From Erythrobacter litoralis (lineage in GTDB: Bacteria > Pseudomonadota > Alphaproteobacteria > Sphingomonadales > Sphingomonadaceae), in contig NZ_CP017057.1 of assembly GCF_001719165.1 (NCBI RefSeq), positions 1,612,001 through 1,676,000 of the forward strand: a stretch of 64,000 bases of DNA. Reading direction: 5' to 3'. The translations under genes were made by a program, and so were the position numbers. This document shows, piece after piece, positions 16,204 to 24,305 of the stretch. The notes beneath the pieces were generated by a model. It was not told where the DNA came from. It saw nothing but the letters and a program-made list of their open reading frames with translations, and did no database searches. Position 1 is the stretch's first letter, and every line of letters starts with the position of its first letter.

Positions 16204-16982
16204 GCCACCACCTCAAGCCCGTCGTAGCCGACGATGACGTGATCAGGAACCTCGTCACACAACGAGCGATAGTCCATGCTCTTGTCGAGGTGGCTCAGCA
16301 CGAGCCGTCTGGCCTTGCATCGCTCGGCAAGCTCGATCGCCATTCCGAGATGTGCGTGCGTGGGATGCGGTTCGCGACGCAGGCAATCGCACACCAGAAC
16401 GTCCGCGCCATCAAAGGCCTCAACCATGTGATCGGTAATTCGTGAGAAATCAGTTGCATAGACGATGCTCTTGCCATCGGCTTCGAAGCGATAGCCAGTC
16501 GTTTCACCGGGTCCATGTTCCATCTGGACCCAGTCGACGGAAAAGCCGGCGACGATCCTGAGCCGGTCCAGCGTATCGAGATTGACGATGGTCGGATAGC
16601 CGTCCTGCCCTGCGAAGACATAGCCGAACCGCTGGCGCAGCCGCCGCACCGTATCGGCTGCGGCATAGCCGGGGATCGGCCCGCCGCGACCATAGCGCAT
16701 GACGCGCAGATCATCGATGCCATGGCAATGATCGGCATGGTCGTGGGTCCAGAACACGCAATCGATCCGGTCGACCCGGTTGGCGAGCAATTGCGCGCGG
16801 CAATCGCTCGACGTGTCGACCAGGAGCCGTGAACCGTCGTCGCTCTCGATCAGCACCGAGACGCGCGTGCGGCGATTGCGCGGCTCGTTCGGGTCGCAGT
16901 CACCCCAGTCGCCCGCGCCGTCCGGCCCGCCGACGCGCGGCACACCGGTCGACGTGCCCGAGCCGAGCAGTATCACCTTCAC
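16200..16982 (-). CDS. MBL-fold metal-dependent hydrolase (PhnP/cyclic phosphodiesterase-like)
   Basis: A 260-residue metallo-beta-lactamase-fold protein beginning MKVILLGSGTSTGVPRVGG, typical of the PhnP/RNase Z-like branch. Metal ligands are in THDHADHCHGIDD, with later His residues in HAHLGMAIELAE and LSHLDKS. A DPNEPRNRRTRVS segment is typical of the alphaproteobacterial group encoded next to tatD. Likely substrates are cyclic nucleotide phosphates or similar phosphodiesters; this is inference. It overlaps tatD and the 57-residue gene by ATGA junctions. Confidence 0.88.
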   Translation of the reverse strand: MKVILLGSGTSTGVPRVGGPDGAGDWGDCDPNEPRNRRTRVSVLIESDDGSRLLVDTSSDCRAQLLANRVDRIDCVFWTHDHADHCHGIDDLRVMRYGRGGPIPGYAAADTVRRLRQRFGYVFAGQDGYPTIVNLDTLDRLRIVAGFSVDWVQMEHGPGETTGYRFEADGKSIVYATDFSRITDHMVEAFDGADVLVCDCLRREPHPTHAHLGMAIELAERCKARRLVLSHLDKSMDYRSLCDEVPDHVIVGYDGLEVVA

Positions 16983-17758
16983 AGCATTGCCCGCGTGAAA
17001 AGTCGTGAGAAGTTCGCCGTGGTCTGCTCTGCCAGCCGTTCAGGATCGACGCCGCGCAGTCCTGCCACGAACCGCGCCGTATCCGCGACGAATGCCGGTT
17101 CGCATGGCCTGCCGCGATGGGGAACTGGCGCAAGAAAGGGGCTGTCCGTCTCCACCAGCAGGCGGTCCTCGGGGATCTTCGCAGCGACCTCCTGCAGCTC
17201 CTTGGCGTTCTTGAAGGTGACGATCCCCGACAACGAGATCGTGAGGCCCAGATCCAGCACCTTGCGCCCGAAATCCTCCGAAGCCGTGAAACAGTGGATC
17301 AGCGCGGGGAAGGCCCCCTTCCCCATTTCGTCTTCGAGGATAGCAAAGGTGTCGTCCTCGGCATCGCGCGTATGGATGATGACCGGAAGGCCGGTTTCGC
17401 GCGCGACGTCGATGTGCATGCGGAAGAGGCGCGCCTGCGTTTCGCGGTCGGAATGTTCGTAATAATAGTCGAGCCCGGTTTCACCGATCCCGATAACGCG
17501 CGGGTTGTCGGTGGCCGCCAGCAGCGCGCCGCGGCCAAGATCGGCGTGGTCATCGGCCTCGTGCGGGTGGATGCCGACGCTTGCGAACACGTCGATTTCG
17601 CGGATCGCGGTACCGACGACCTGTTCCCATTCCGACTTCTTCGTCGAGATGTTGAGAAAGGCCCCGACCCCGGCTTCGCGGGCGCGGGCGAGGACGCCTT
17701 GCTGATCCTCGACGAGGCCTTTGTATTCAAGGTGGCAATGGCTGTCGACGAGCATCAC
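16979..17758 (-). CDS. tatD: TatD family metal-dependent hydrolase
   Basis: TIM-barrel metallohydrolase with reported DNase and exonuclease activity. Motifs are LVDSHCHLEY at the N-terminus (HxH), GIGETGLDYYY, VIIHTRDAEDDT, IHCFTAS and VETDSPFLAPVPHRGRPCEP. It is 259 residues. Two adjacent Met codons open the frame; the first overlaps the metG TGA as ATGA. The next gene starts in an ATGA overlap too. Confidence 0.94.
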   Translation of the reverse strand: MMLVDSHCHLEYKGLVEDQQGVLARAREAGVGAFLNISTKKSEWEQVVGTAIREIDVFASVGIHPHEADDHADLGRGALLAATDNPRVIGIGETGLDYYYEHSDRETQARLFRMHIDVARETGLPVIIHTRDAEDDTFAILEDEMGKGAFPALIHCFTASEDFGRKVLDLGLTISLSGIVTFKNAKELQEVAAKIPEDRLLVETDSPFLAPVPHRGRPCEPAFVADTARFVAGLRGVDPERLAEQTTANFSRLFTRAML

Positions 17759-19335
17759 GCAGCCCCCTCGGCCGCCGCCTCCGGCAGTTCGAGCCGCGGG
17801 AAGATCGGTGTCGGTTTGCCCACGGTGAAACCCGCCATCACAAGGCGACGATACCAGTCGGCATCCTTGAGATTGGCGTAGCCGCGCTCATCGCCGGGTA
17901 CGCCGAGTTGATCGAGCAGGTCCGCGGCCTTTCCCGGCACCACGGGCTGGACCGCGATGGCAAGGTCTCGCAGGGCCATGAACAGCGTCTGGAGAACGAC
18001 CTTCATCCGATCGGGATCGGTCTTGCGCAGCGTCCAGGGCGCCTGTTCGTCCACATATTGGTTGCAGGCATAGACCGCGCGCAGCCACGCTTCGATGCCG
18101 GTGGAGAAGGACAACGCCTCGAACGCTTCGGGAAGCTCGCGGGAACAGGCGTCCCCGACCTGGGAAAGCAGCTTGCGATCGGCCTCGGCCGGATCGAACG
18201 CCTCGAGATGGCCGTCCATGTTCTTCGCAATCATCGAAAGCGTACGCTGAGCGAGATTGCCGAAGCTGTTCGCGAGTTCGGCATTGGCCCGGGTGACGAT
18301 AGCTTCGGGCGAATAGGATCCGTCCTGACCGAAGGCGACTTCGCGCATCAGGAAATAGCGCAATGGGTCGACGCCGAAGGCCTCGGCGAGATCGAGCGGG
18401 TTCGTCACGTTGCCGACCGATTTCGATTCCTTCTGCCCGCGATTGAGCAGGAAGCCGTGACCGAACACCTTCTTCGGCACGGGTAGGTTCGCGCTCATCA
18501 GGAAGGCGGGCCAGTAGATCGTATGGAAGCGCACGATGTCCTTGCCGATCAGGTGAAGATCGGCGGGCCAGAACTTGCGCATTTCCTGGGTGTCATCGGG
18601 AAAGCCGAGGCCGGTGATGTAGTTGGTCAGCGCATCGACCCAGACATACATCACGTGATTGTCGGAGCCCGGCACCTTGACCCCCCAGTCGAAACTGGTG
18701 CGGCTCACCGACAGATCGCGCAGTCCCTGTTCCACGAAGGCAATCATTTCGTTGCGCCGGCTTGCCGGTTCGAGGAAGCCGGGTGTCCTCAAAAGGTCCA
18801 ACAGCGGCTTTTCGTATTTGGAAAGGCGGAAGAACCAGCTTTCCTCGACCGTCCATTCGACCGGCGTGCCCTGCGGCGACAGCTTCTCGCCTCCCTCGCC
18901 CTCCACGAGTTCGCTCTCGTCGTAATAGGCCTCGTCGCGGACCGAATACCAGCCTTCGTAGCGGTCGAGATAGAGGTCGCCCTCCTCGGCCATCCGCTCC
19001 CAGATCGCCTGGCTGGCGCGGTGGTGATCGTCTTCGACCGTGCGGATGAAGCGGTCATGGCTCACATCAAGAGCGTCGCACATCTCGCGGAAATAGCCTG
19101 ACATTTCATCTGCCAGGTCGCGCGCCGTGCGGCCCTGTTCGGCGGCCTTGCGAGCCATTTTGAGCCCGTGCTCGTCGGTCCCCGTCTGAAAACGGACCTC
19201 GCGTCCGCGCAGCCGCTGGAAACGCGCGATGACATCGGCCGCGATCGCCTCGTAGGCATGGCCGATATGGGGCCGGCCATTGGGGTAGCTGATCGCGGTG
19301 GTGATGTAGAAAGGGGAGTTGTCGGTCTCAGCCAT
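17755..19335 (-). CDS. metG: Methionyl-tRNA synthetase
   Basis: Class I aminoacyl-tRNA synthetase. The HIGH-type motif is PHIGHAYEA near residue 23 and the KMSKS-type motif is KESKSVGN. The connective peptide shows no CxxC zinc knuckles and there is no C-terminal tRNA-binding/dimerisation domain, so this is the short form, 526 residues. I start at MAETDNSP (19335); upstream in-frame codons overlap holB and are low-complexity. The start overlaps the holB stop by 8 nt. Confidence 0.95.
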   Translation of the reverse strand: MAETDNSPFYITTAISYPNGRPHIGHAYEAIAADVIARFQRLRGREVRFQTGTDEHGLKMARKAAEQGRTARDLADEMSGYFREMCDALDVSHDRFIRTVEDDHHRASQAIWERMAEEGDLYLDRYEGWYSVRDEAYYDESELVEGEGGEKLSPQGTPVEWTVEESWFFRLSKYEKPLLDLLRTPGFLEPASRRNEMIAFVEQGLRDLSVSRTSFDWGVKVPGSDNHVMYVWVDALTNYITGLGFPDDTQEMRKFWPADLHLIGKDIVRFHTIYWPAFLMSANLPVPKKVFGHGFLLNRGQKESKSVGNVTNPLDLAEAFGVDPLRYFLMREVAFGQDGSYSPEAIVTRANAELANSFGNLAQRTLSMIAKNMDGHLEAFDPAEADRKLLSQVGDACSRELPEAFEALSFSTGIEAWLRAVYACNQYVDEQAPWTLRKTDPDRMKVVLQTLFMALRDLAIAVQPVVPGKAADLLDQLGVPGDERGYANLKDADWYRRLVMAGFTVGKPTPIFPRLELPEAAAEGAA

Positions 19336-20311
19336 CGGCAGGCTCGCTAGCCGCGCTTGCCTCGACAAGCAAGGTCCCGATCTCGAGCGCCAGAAGGCCC
19401 GTGTCGTAATTGTGGGTCGGCGCCTCTCCAGCGAGCCGGACAAGTCTGGAGTGGGCCTCCACGAGCGCACCGCGCCTGGCGTTCGAGCCGGTTTCCCTGG
19501 CCCGTGACGCGACCATGGCCTGGGCGAGGTCGAAAGTTGCCTGCAGCCGCTCGCGGTCGGCGCGCGGGCCGATCAGGCGGGCAAGTTCGCCGCGCCCGGT
19601 CATGGCGGGATCGGCCCCGTCCAGAAGCCCCTCCATCACGCGCGCGAGCGGGCCGAGATCCTGCTCGGCGAAACGCTGCGCTGCTCCGAACGACCCTTCG
19701 GCCGCCTTCAGGGCCGCGCTGCGGCTTGCCGGGTCGGAACTCGCGCCGGCGGCATCGAGCATGGCGGAGAGTTGTGCGTCGCTAAGCGGAGGGAAACGCA
19801 GCACCCTGCAACGCGAACGGATAGTCGGCAGAAGCCGCGCAGGCGCATGGGTGACAAGCAGGAAGAACGTCCCCTGCGGCGGTTCCTCCAGGCTCTTGAG
19901 AAGCGCGTTGGCGGCGGCCCGTTCAAGATCGTCCGCCGGATCGACAATGACCACGCGCCGCGCGCCCAGCGTGGGCCGCGTGGTCAGGCGGCGCTGCATC
20001 GCGCGGATCTGCTTGATGCGGATGCTGCGCGCGCGATCGTAGGGCTTGCCCTCGGCGGCGGCCTTTTCGGCCTTGTCGTCTTTCGGGCCGTAGGTAAGCA
20101 CGATGATGTCGGGGTGGTTGGCGGGATCGGCCGGCTGCGGAACGCCCGCTTCCGCGACCAGTTCGGCTGCGGCGGCAAGAGCGAAATCGTGCTTTCCGAG
20201 CCCTCTTTTCCCAGCGAGCATCCAGCCGTGATGCATCCGTGTGCCGCCGCTGGCCGTGCGCCATTCGCGCCACGCACGCTCGTGGTTCGGCCAGTCGACC
20301 TTTGCGCCCAT
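19328..20311 (-). CDS. holB: DNA polymerase III delta-prime subunit
   Basis: Clamp-loader subunit, 327 residues. The AAA+-like fold is seen in HHGWMLAGKRGLGKHDFALA (P-loop region), RRVVIVDPADDLERAAANALLKSLEEPP and LLVTHAPARLLPTIRSRC with the sensor/SRC arginine motif. No zinc-binding CxxC knuckles are obvious. It starts by TGATG overlap with tmk and is followed by metG in an 8-nt overlap. Confidence 0.92.
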   Translation of the reverse strand: MGAKVDWPNHERAWREWRTASGGTRMHHGWMLAGKRGLGKHDFALAAAAELVAEAGVPQPADPANHPDIIVLTYGPKDDKAEKAAAEGKPYDRARSIRIKQIRAMQRRLTTRPTLGARRVVIVDPADDLERAAANALLKSLEEPPQGTFFLLVTHAPARLLPTIRSRCRVLRFPPLSDAQLSAMLDAAGASSDPASRSAALKAAEGSFGAAQRFAEQDLGPLARVMEGLLDGADPAMTGRGELARLIGPRADRERLQATFDLAQAMVASRARETGSNARRGALVEAHSRLVRLAGEAPTHNYDTGLLALEIGTLLVEASAASEPADG

Positions 20312-20958
20312 CAGCCGGCCTCCTTCGCCAGCAAGGGCGCGAGTGCGGCGAGGACGCGGGCATGGACGGCGCTCGGATCGCCCTCGCCGTCTACCGTTGC
20401 GAAGCCTTGCGGATCGGCTTCGGCGAGGCTCCGGAAGGTGGCCGCGACCGCGCGATGATAATCCTCGCCTCGTCCACCGATGGCATCGCTCTCGATCCCG
20501 TCGCGCGCGGCGAGGCGGCGTGCGACCTGACCCTCGTCGACGTCGAGCAGGATCGCGAGATCAGGTCGCAGGTCGGCGCTGCCGAACCTGTGGAGCGCAA
20601 GGATCGCCTCGTCGCCCAGTCCGCCTGCCCCGCCCTGATAGGCCCTGCTCGAATCGATGAAGCGATCGCAAATCACCCAGCGCCCCGCCTCCAGCGCGGG
20701 GACGATCCGCCGTGCGACGTGATCGGCGCGGGCGGCTGCGAACAACAGCGCCTCTGCCTCGCGCGTCCAGCCTTCACCGGGGGGAGCAAGCAGGAGACCG
20801 CGGATCGCTTCCGCCCCCGGAGTGCCGCCCGGCTCGCGCGTTATTTCAGCCGCGATCCCGCGCGCCTCCAACGCTTCTGCAAGCAGGCGGGCCTGGGTCG
20901 ACTTGCCGGTCCCCTCCCCGCCCTCGAAGACGATGAACCGTCCGCGCGCAGCCGTCAT
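20311..20958 (-). CDS. tmk: Thymidylate kinase
   Basis: Phosphorylates dTMP to dTDP. P-loop is FEGGEGTGKSTQ, DRX motif is CDRFIDSSRAYQGG and the LID region includes RGEDYHR. It is 215 residues. I start at MTAARGRF (20958), whose ATG overlaps the dacC TGA as TGATG; the frame runs far upstream inside dacC but that part is not tmk-like. The preceding Met-Ala-Arg-Val is an alternative start 4 codons earlier. Confidence 0.95.
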   Translation of the reverse strand: MTAARGRFIVFEGGEGTGKSTQARLLAEALEARGIAAEITREPGGTPGAEAIRGLLLAPPGEGWTREAEALLFAAARADHVARRIVPALEAGRWVICDRFIDSSRAYQGGAGGLGDEAILALHRFGSADLRPDLAILLDVDEGQVARRLAARDGIESDAIGGRGEDYHRAVAATFRSLAEADPQGFATVDGEGDPSAVHARVLAALAPLLAKEAG

Positions 20959-22130
20959 CACCCGAGCCATCCGGCGAAGGCGTTGACGATCCGGTCGATC
21001 GGGCCGGCAGGTTTCACCGTTTCTGCGGCGAGGAGCGGAATGCGCGCCGTATCCATGCCCGGGACGTCGATCTGGAGCGTGGCGATCGCGCTGCCGGAAA
21101 CCAAAGGCGCGCGCAGGGGGCCGTCGTAAAGCACCTTCACCGAGATATCCGCTTCGCGCCCGCGCGGTATGCTGATCTCGACCGGACGATCCGTCACGAG
21201 CGCGATCCGGCGTGCGGACCCGCCCTGCACCCGGGCGTCGCCAACGACAGCGCCCTTTTCGAACAGCCGGCGCCGCTCGAAGGCGGAAAAGCCCCATTGG
21301 ACATAGCGCCGCGCCCATCCATCGCGCACGTCGCCGCGATCGACCCCGGCGGTGACCAGCACCAGTCGCTGCGAGCCGCGCTTCACGGTCCCGAGGAAGC
21401 CGAAACCCGCCTCGTTCGTGAAACCGGTCTTGATCCCGTCAGCGCCCCTGACCCGCCCGATCAGGGGATCGTGGTTGCGCTGGGTGATGTCGTTGTAGGT
21501 GAAATTCGCATTGCCGATATAGCGCCTGAATTTCTCCGGATGGCGGCGGATCATCGCCTCGGCGAGCAGGGCGAGGTCCCTTGCGCTGGTGAAGGTTCGG
21601 CCTTCGTCCATCCAGCCATTGGGATTGGCGAAATGGCTGTCCGTCATGCCCAGTTCGCGCGCCTTTTCGTTCATGAGCGCGGCCCAACCCTCGACCGAGC
21701 CGGCGGCACCTTCGGCCAGAACGATGGCCCCGTCATTGGCAGAGACCGTCATCAGACCCATGAGCAGATCGTCGACCCTGACCCGCGCATCGGCGGGCAG
21801 CCACATGGTCGACCCCTTCGAATGCCATTCGCGCCACGTGTCCGGCCGGATCGTCATCACCTGCGCCGGATCGAGCCTGCCTTCCTCGATCAGTTCGAAG
21901 GCGACATAGGCGCTCATCGCCTTGGTGATGGAGGCGGGCACGAAACGGCGGCGCGCATTGCGTTCGTGCAGCACCTGGCCCGATGAAATGTCGACCATCA
22001 GCGCGATCGGCACCTCGCTCTCGGGCGGGATGGCGGGAGAAGCCCGCCTGCTTTCCTGAGCTGTCCCGGCGGGAGCCACGCACAGCGCCACTGCCGCCAG
22101 CGCAAGGGCTATCAATCCATGTGATCTCAT
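20958..22130 (-). CDS. D-alanyl-D-alanine carboxypeptidase (PBP5/6 family)
   Basis: Periplasmic DD-carboxypeptidase that trims peptidoglycan pentapeptides. A signal peptide opens the protein (MRSHGLIALALAAVALCVAP, cleavage near GTAQ). Active-site motifs are SITK, SAN and KTG (DGIKTGFTNEAG). The C-terminal PBP5-type beta domain ends in an amphipathic helix (DRIVNAFAGWLG) for membrane attachment. I use ATG 22130; a GTG at 22139 is also possible. Tmk follows in a TGATG overlap. Confidence 0.94.
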   Translation of the reverse strand: MRSHGLIALALAAVALCVAPAGTAQESRRASPAIPPESEVPIALMVDISSGQVLHERNARRRFVPASITKAMSAYVAFELIEEGRLDPAQVMTIRPDTWREWHSKGSTMWLPADARVRVDDLLMGLMTVSANDGAIVLAEGAAGSVEGWAALMNEKARELGMTDSHFANPNGWMDEGRTFTSARDLALLAEAMIRRHPEKFRRYIGNANFTYNDITQRNHDPLIGRVRGADGIKTGFTNEAGFGFLGTVKRGSQRLVLVTAGVDRGDVRDGWARRYVQWGFSAFERRRLFEKGAVVGDARVQGGSARRIALVTDRPVEISIPRGREADISVKVLYDGPLRAPLVSGSAIATLQIDVPGMDTARIPLLAAETVKPAGPIDRIVNAFAGWLG

Positions 22131-22189
22131 GTCTCTCACCGGCGCGGCTATAACCTCGGCCGGAGCGCTTGGCGAGGTGGACGACGCGC

Positions 22190-23230
22190 TCAGTTCACGA
22201 TCTCATCGGCGAGCAGGCCGACGCTCATCGCGTAATAGTTCGAACAATTGTATTCTAGGATCACCCGGTAATTGCCGGTCAGCAGCCAGGCCGGCGTACC
22301 GGGACCGTCGGGCTGGAACAGCGAGACGAGCATGTCGCCGGGCAGCGGGCGCTGCGGGACCACGCCGAGCGCACGCCATTCATCGACACTCATCCAGCGG
22401 CTGTGCCGTTCATGCACGCGCGGGCAGACGGGCGCTTCGAGCTTCGTGCGATAGGCGTCCACGTCGAACCCTCCCGGAACGCTCGCCCGCACGCCCCAGG
22501 GCTGGCCGGAACGCCATCCGGCATCGCGGAAATAATTCGCGATGGAGGCGAAGGTGTCGATGCGGTTGCCGAAGATGTTCGCCCGCCCATCCCCGTCGCC
22601 GTCGACTGCAAGTCTCTGATAGACCGAAGGCAGGAATTGCGGATAGCCCATCGCCCCTGCCCAGCTTCCGGTCATCTCGTTTCGGGCGAAGCCGCGATCG
22701 GCCACCTTGAGCAGAGCGATGAATTCGTCGGCGAAGAGCTCTCGTCTGCGCCCTTCCCAGGCGAGCGTCGCGAGGCTTCGGGCGAGGTCGAACCCGCCCG
22801 TGATCCGGCCATAGCTCGTCTCGTGTCCGAAGATCGCGACGATGATCTGCGGCGGGACACCGAAATCCCGTTCGATCCGGCGCAGCGCTGAACTGTGCTG
22901 GCGATAGACGTCGCGCCCGCCATTGATCCGGACAGGATTCACGTGCTTGTCGATATAAGGTGCGAGCGCGGGGTAGCCGCTGCGCGTGGGACTGCCTGGT
23001 TGGCCCCGGTCAAGCCGGATGACCCGCGGATCGGGCGAAAGCCCTGCGGTCATGCGGCGCACCGTCGCCTCGCTCACTCCCTCTGCACGGGCGCGTGCGG
23101 CGAGTTGGCCGACATAGGTGTCGAAATCCACGTTATCGACGGCTTCGACCTGCGCGCGAAGCGGTGTGGCGGGACCGGAAAGCAGAAGCGTCACGGCGAG
23201 AATGGCTGGGGTGAGGATGCGAAAGATCAT
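22190..23230 (-). CDS. Lytic murein transglycosylase, MltB family
   Basis: Cleaves peptidoglycan glycan strands to anhydromuropeptides. A signal peptide (MIFRILTPAILAVTLLLSG) is followed by the MltB-type SLT domain with catalytic Glu in IFGHETSYG, and GYPQFLPSVYQRLAVDGDGDG, NRIDTFASIANYF. A C-terminal domain ends at AMSVGLLADEIVN. I start at ATG 23230 (346 residues); the frame runs on upstream through the tRNA gene, which is not coding. It precedes dacC by 59 nt, a sensible peptidoglycan pair. Confidence 0.92.
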   Translation of the reverse strand: MIFRILTPAILAVTLLLSGPATPLRAQVEAVDNVDFDTYVGQLAARARAEGVSEATVRRMTAGLSPDPRVIRLDRGQPGSPTRSGYPALAPYIDKHVNPVRINGGRDVYRQHSSALRRIERDFGVPPQIIVAIFGHETSYGRITGGFDLARSLATLAWEGRRRELFADEFIALLKVADRGFARNEMTGSWAGAMGYPQFLPSVYQRLAVDGDGDGRANIFGNRIDTFASIANYFRDAGWRSGQPWGVRASVPGGFDVDAYRTKLEAPVCPRVHERHSRWMSVDEWRALGVVPQRPLPGDMLVSLFQPDGPGTPAWLLTGNYRVILEYNCSNYYAMSVGLLADEIVN

Positions 23231-23321
23231 GCCTGCATGTTTCTCACATCTCGCCTGAATTCCAAACAACCAAGAGCGGGTGACTTGCGGCCTCGGCCTC
23301 GCTAAGAGGCATCGCCAGCGC

Positions 23322-23411
23322 GGACAGGTGGCAGAGCGGTTGAATGCACCGGTCTTGAAAACCGGCAAGGGTGCAAGCCCTTCGTGGGTTCGAATCCCAC
23401 CCTGTCCGCCA
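23322..23411 (+). tRNA. tRNA-Ser(TGA)
   Basis: A 90-nt cloverleaf. Acceptor arms GGACAGG and CCTGTCC pair fully, the discriminator is G and the CCA end is encoded at 23409-23411. The anticodon loop CTTGAAA (anticodon TGA at 23356-23358) sits on the stem CCGGT/ACCGG. A long variable arm (AAGGGTGCAAGCCCTT) and the TTCGAAT T-loop confirm a class II serine tRNA. It reads UCA and, with modified U34, other UCN codons. Confidence 0.97.
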
Positions 23412-23423
23412 ATCGGCTTTCGA

Positions 23424-24284
23424 TTACGCGACCGCGGTGACCAGCCAGGCCTTGGCCGCCATCAGCACGCCCTCGCCATCCACGTGGCGCTGCTCGAAGA
23501 GGGACATGAGATCGGCCCGGATCGCCTCGCGCGTGGGGTCGTCCTGTTCGTCGACTACGCGACCGACGCCCATCGAGGACAGAACCATTTCAAGCGCTTC
23601 GGCGGGCGAGGCATCGGAGCCCCCGATTGCCTGCCTGCCTTCATAGACATCGACATCCATACCGCCGAACCCCGCGCCGGTGAGGACTTCGCGCAGATAG
23701 TCGAGATCCTCGAAGGCGAAGGGGCCGGGCGCGCGCGGCTCGGCGCGGGGCACTTCGACATGCGTGCGCACGACACCCATCATCTCCATCATCCAGAGGT
23801 TCTCGCGCGGCGGCCCCCATACGGCGATGTCGATCCGCGCGCCCGGTTGCAGCAGCGAACGCAGATTGGCGAAGGCGGGGACGGGATCTGCGAAGAACAT
23901 CGAACCGAAGCGCGAGAACAGGCGATCATAAGGCCGCCCGCCGAGCGTGACCTCTGCCGCATCGGCGCAAAGGAAACGGGCATTGGCGATGCCTTCCGCC
24001 TCGGCCCGGCGCGCAGCTTCGCCGACAAGATCGGGCGAGATATCGATGCCGAGCGCCTCGCCCTCGGGCGCCACGGTCCGCCCGATCGCCCGCGTCGTCG
24101 CGCCGCCTCCCGGGCCGACATCGATGACCCGCTCGCCCGCACGGTAGGCACCGCGCGTGAGCAAGGCATCGCCGATCGGCGCGATCATCGCCTCGAACCG
24201 GTCAAGGTTGGCGAGCCAGCGCTCGCCCATATCGCCCGCCCAATCCTCGCCCTTGAGCGGTTCGGTCGCGCTTTCGCCGCCCAT
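23424..24284 (-). CDS. Class I SAM-dependent methyltransferase
   Basis: A 286-residue Rossmann-fold methyltransferase with SAM motif VIDVGPGGGATTRAIG, acidic loop LGIDIS and the motif CADAAEV. The substrate cannot be told from sequence. Start is the ATG at 24284, just beyond the lpdA stop. A perfect 14-bp tandem duplication spans this junction (24278-24305) and separates what was probably an overlapping stop/start. Last gene of the pdhC-lpdA run; its stop lies 12 bases from the tRNA end. Confidence 0.85.
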   Translation of the reverse strand: MGGESATEPLKGEDWAGDMGERWLANLDRFEAMIAPIGDALLTRGAYRAGERVIDVGPGGGATTRAIGRTVAPEGEALGIDISPDLVGEAARRAEAEGIANARFLCADAAEVTLGGRPYDRLFSRFGSMFFADPVPAFANLRSLLQPGARIDIAVWGPPRENLWMMEMMGVVRTHVEVPRAEPRAPGPFAFEDLDYLREVLTGAGFGGMDVDVYEGRQAIGGSDASPAEALEMVLSSMGVGRVVDEQDDPTREAIRADLMSLFEQRHVDGEGVLMAAKAWLVTAVA

Positions 24285-24305
24285 CAGAAATCGCCCATCA
24301 GAAAT
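24278..24305. repeat. Perfect 14-bp tandem duplication at the lpdA/methyltransferase junction
   Basis: CGCCCATCAGAAAT occurs at 24278-24291 and again at 24292-24305. Each copy contains CATCA, which on the minus strand is a TGATG stop/start overlap. The upstream copy ends lpdA; its ATG would read only MGDF before a TGA supplied by the second copy, whose ATG opens the methyltransferase. A recent small duplication is the simplest reading. Confidence 0.9.

Noticed and set aside
23231..23368. N-terminal extension of the transglycosylase through the tRNA gene
   Set aside because: The extension covers the tRNA-Ser, and a good signal peptide begins at the later ATG (23230).
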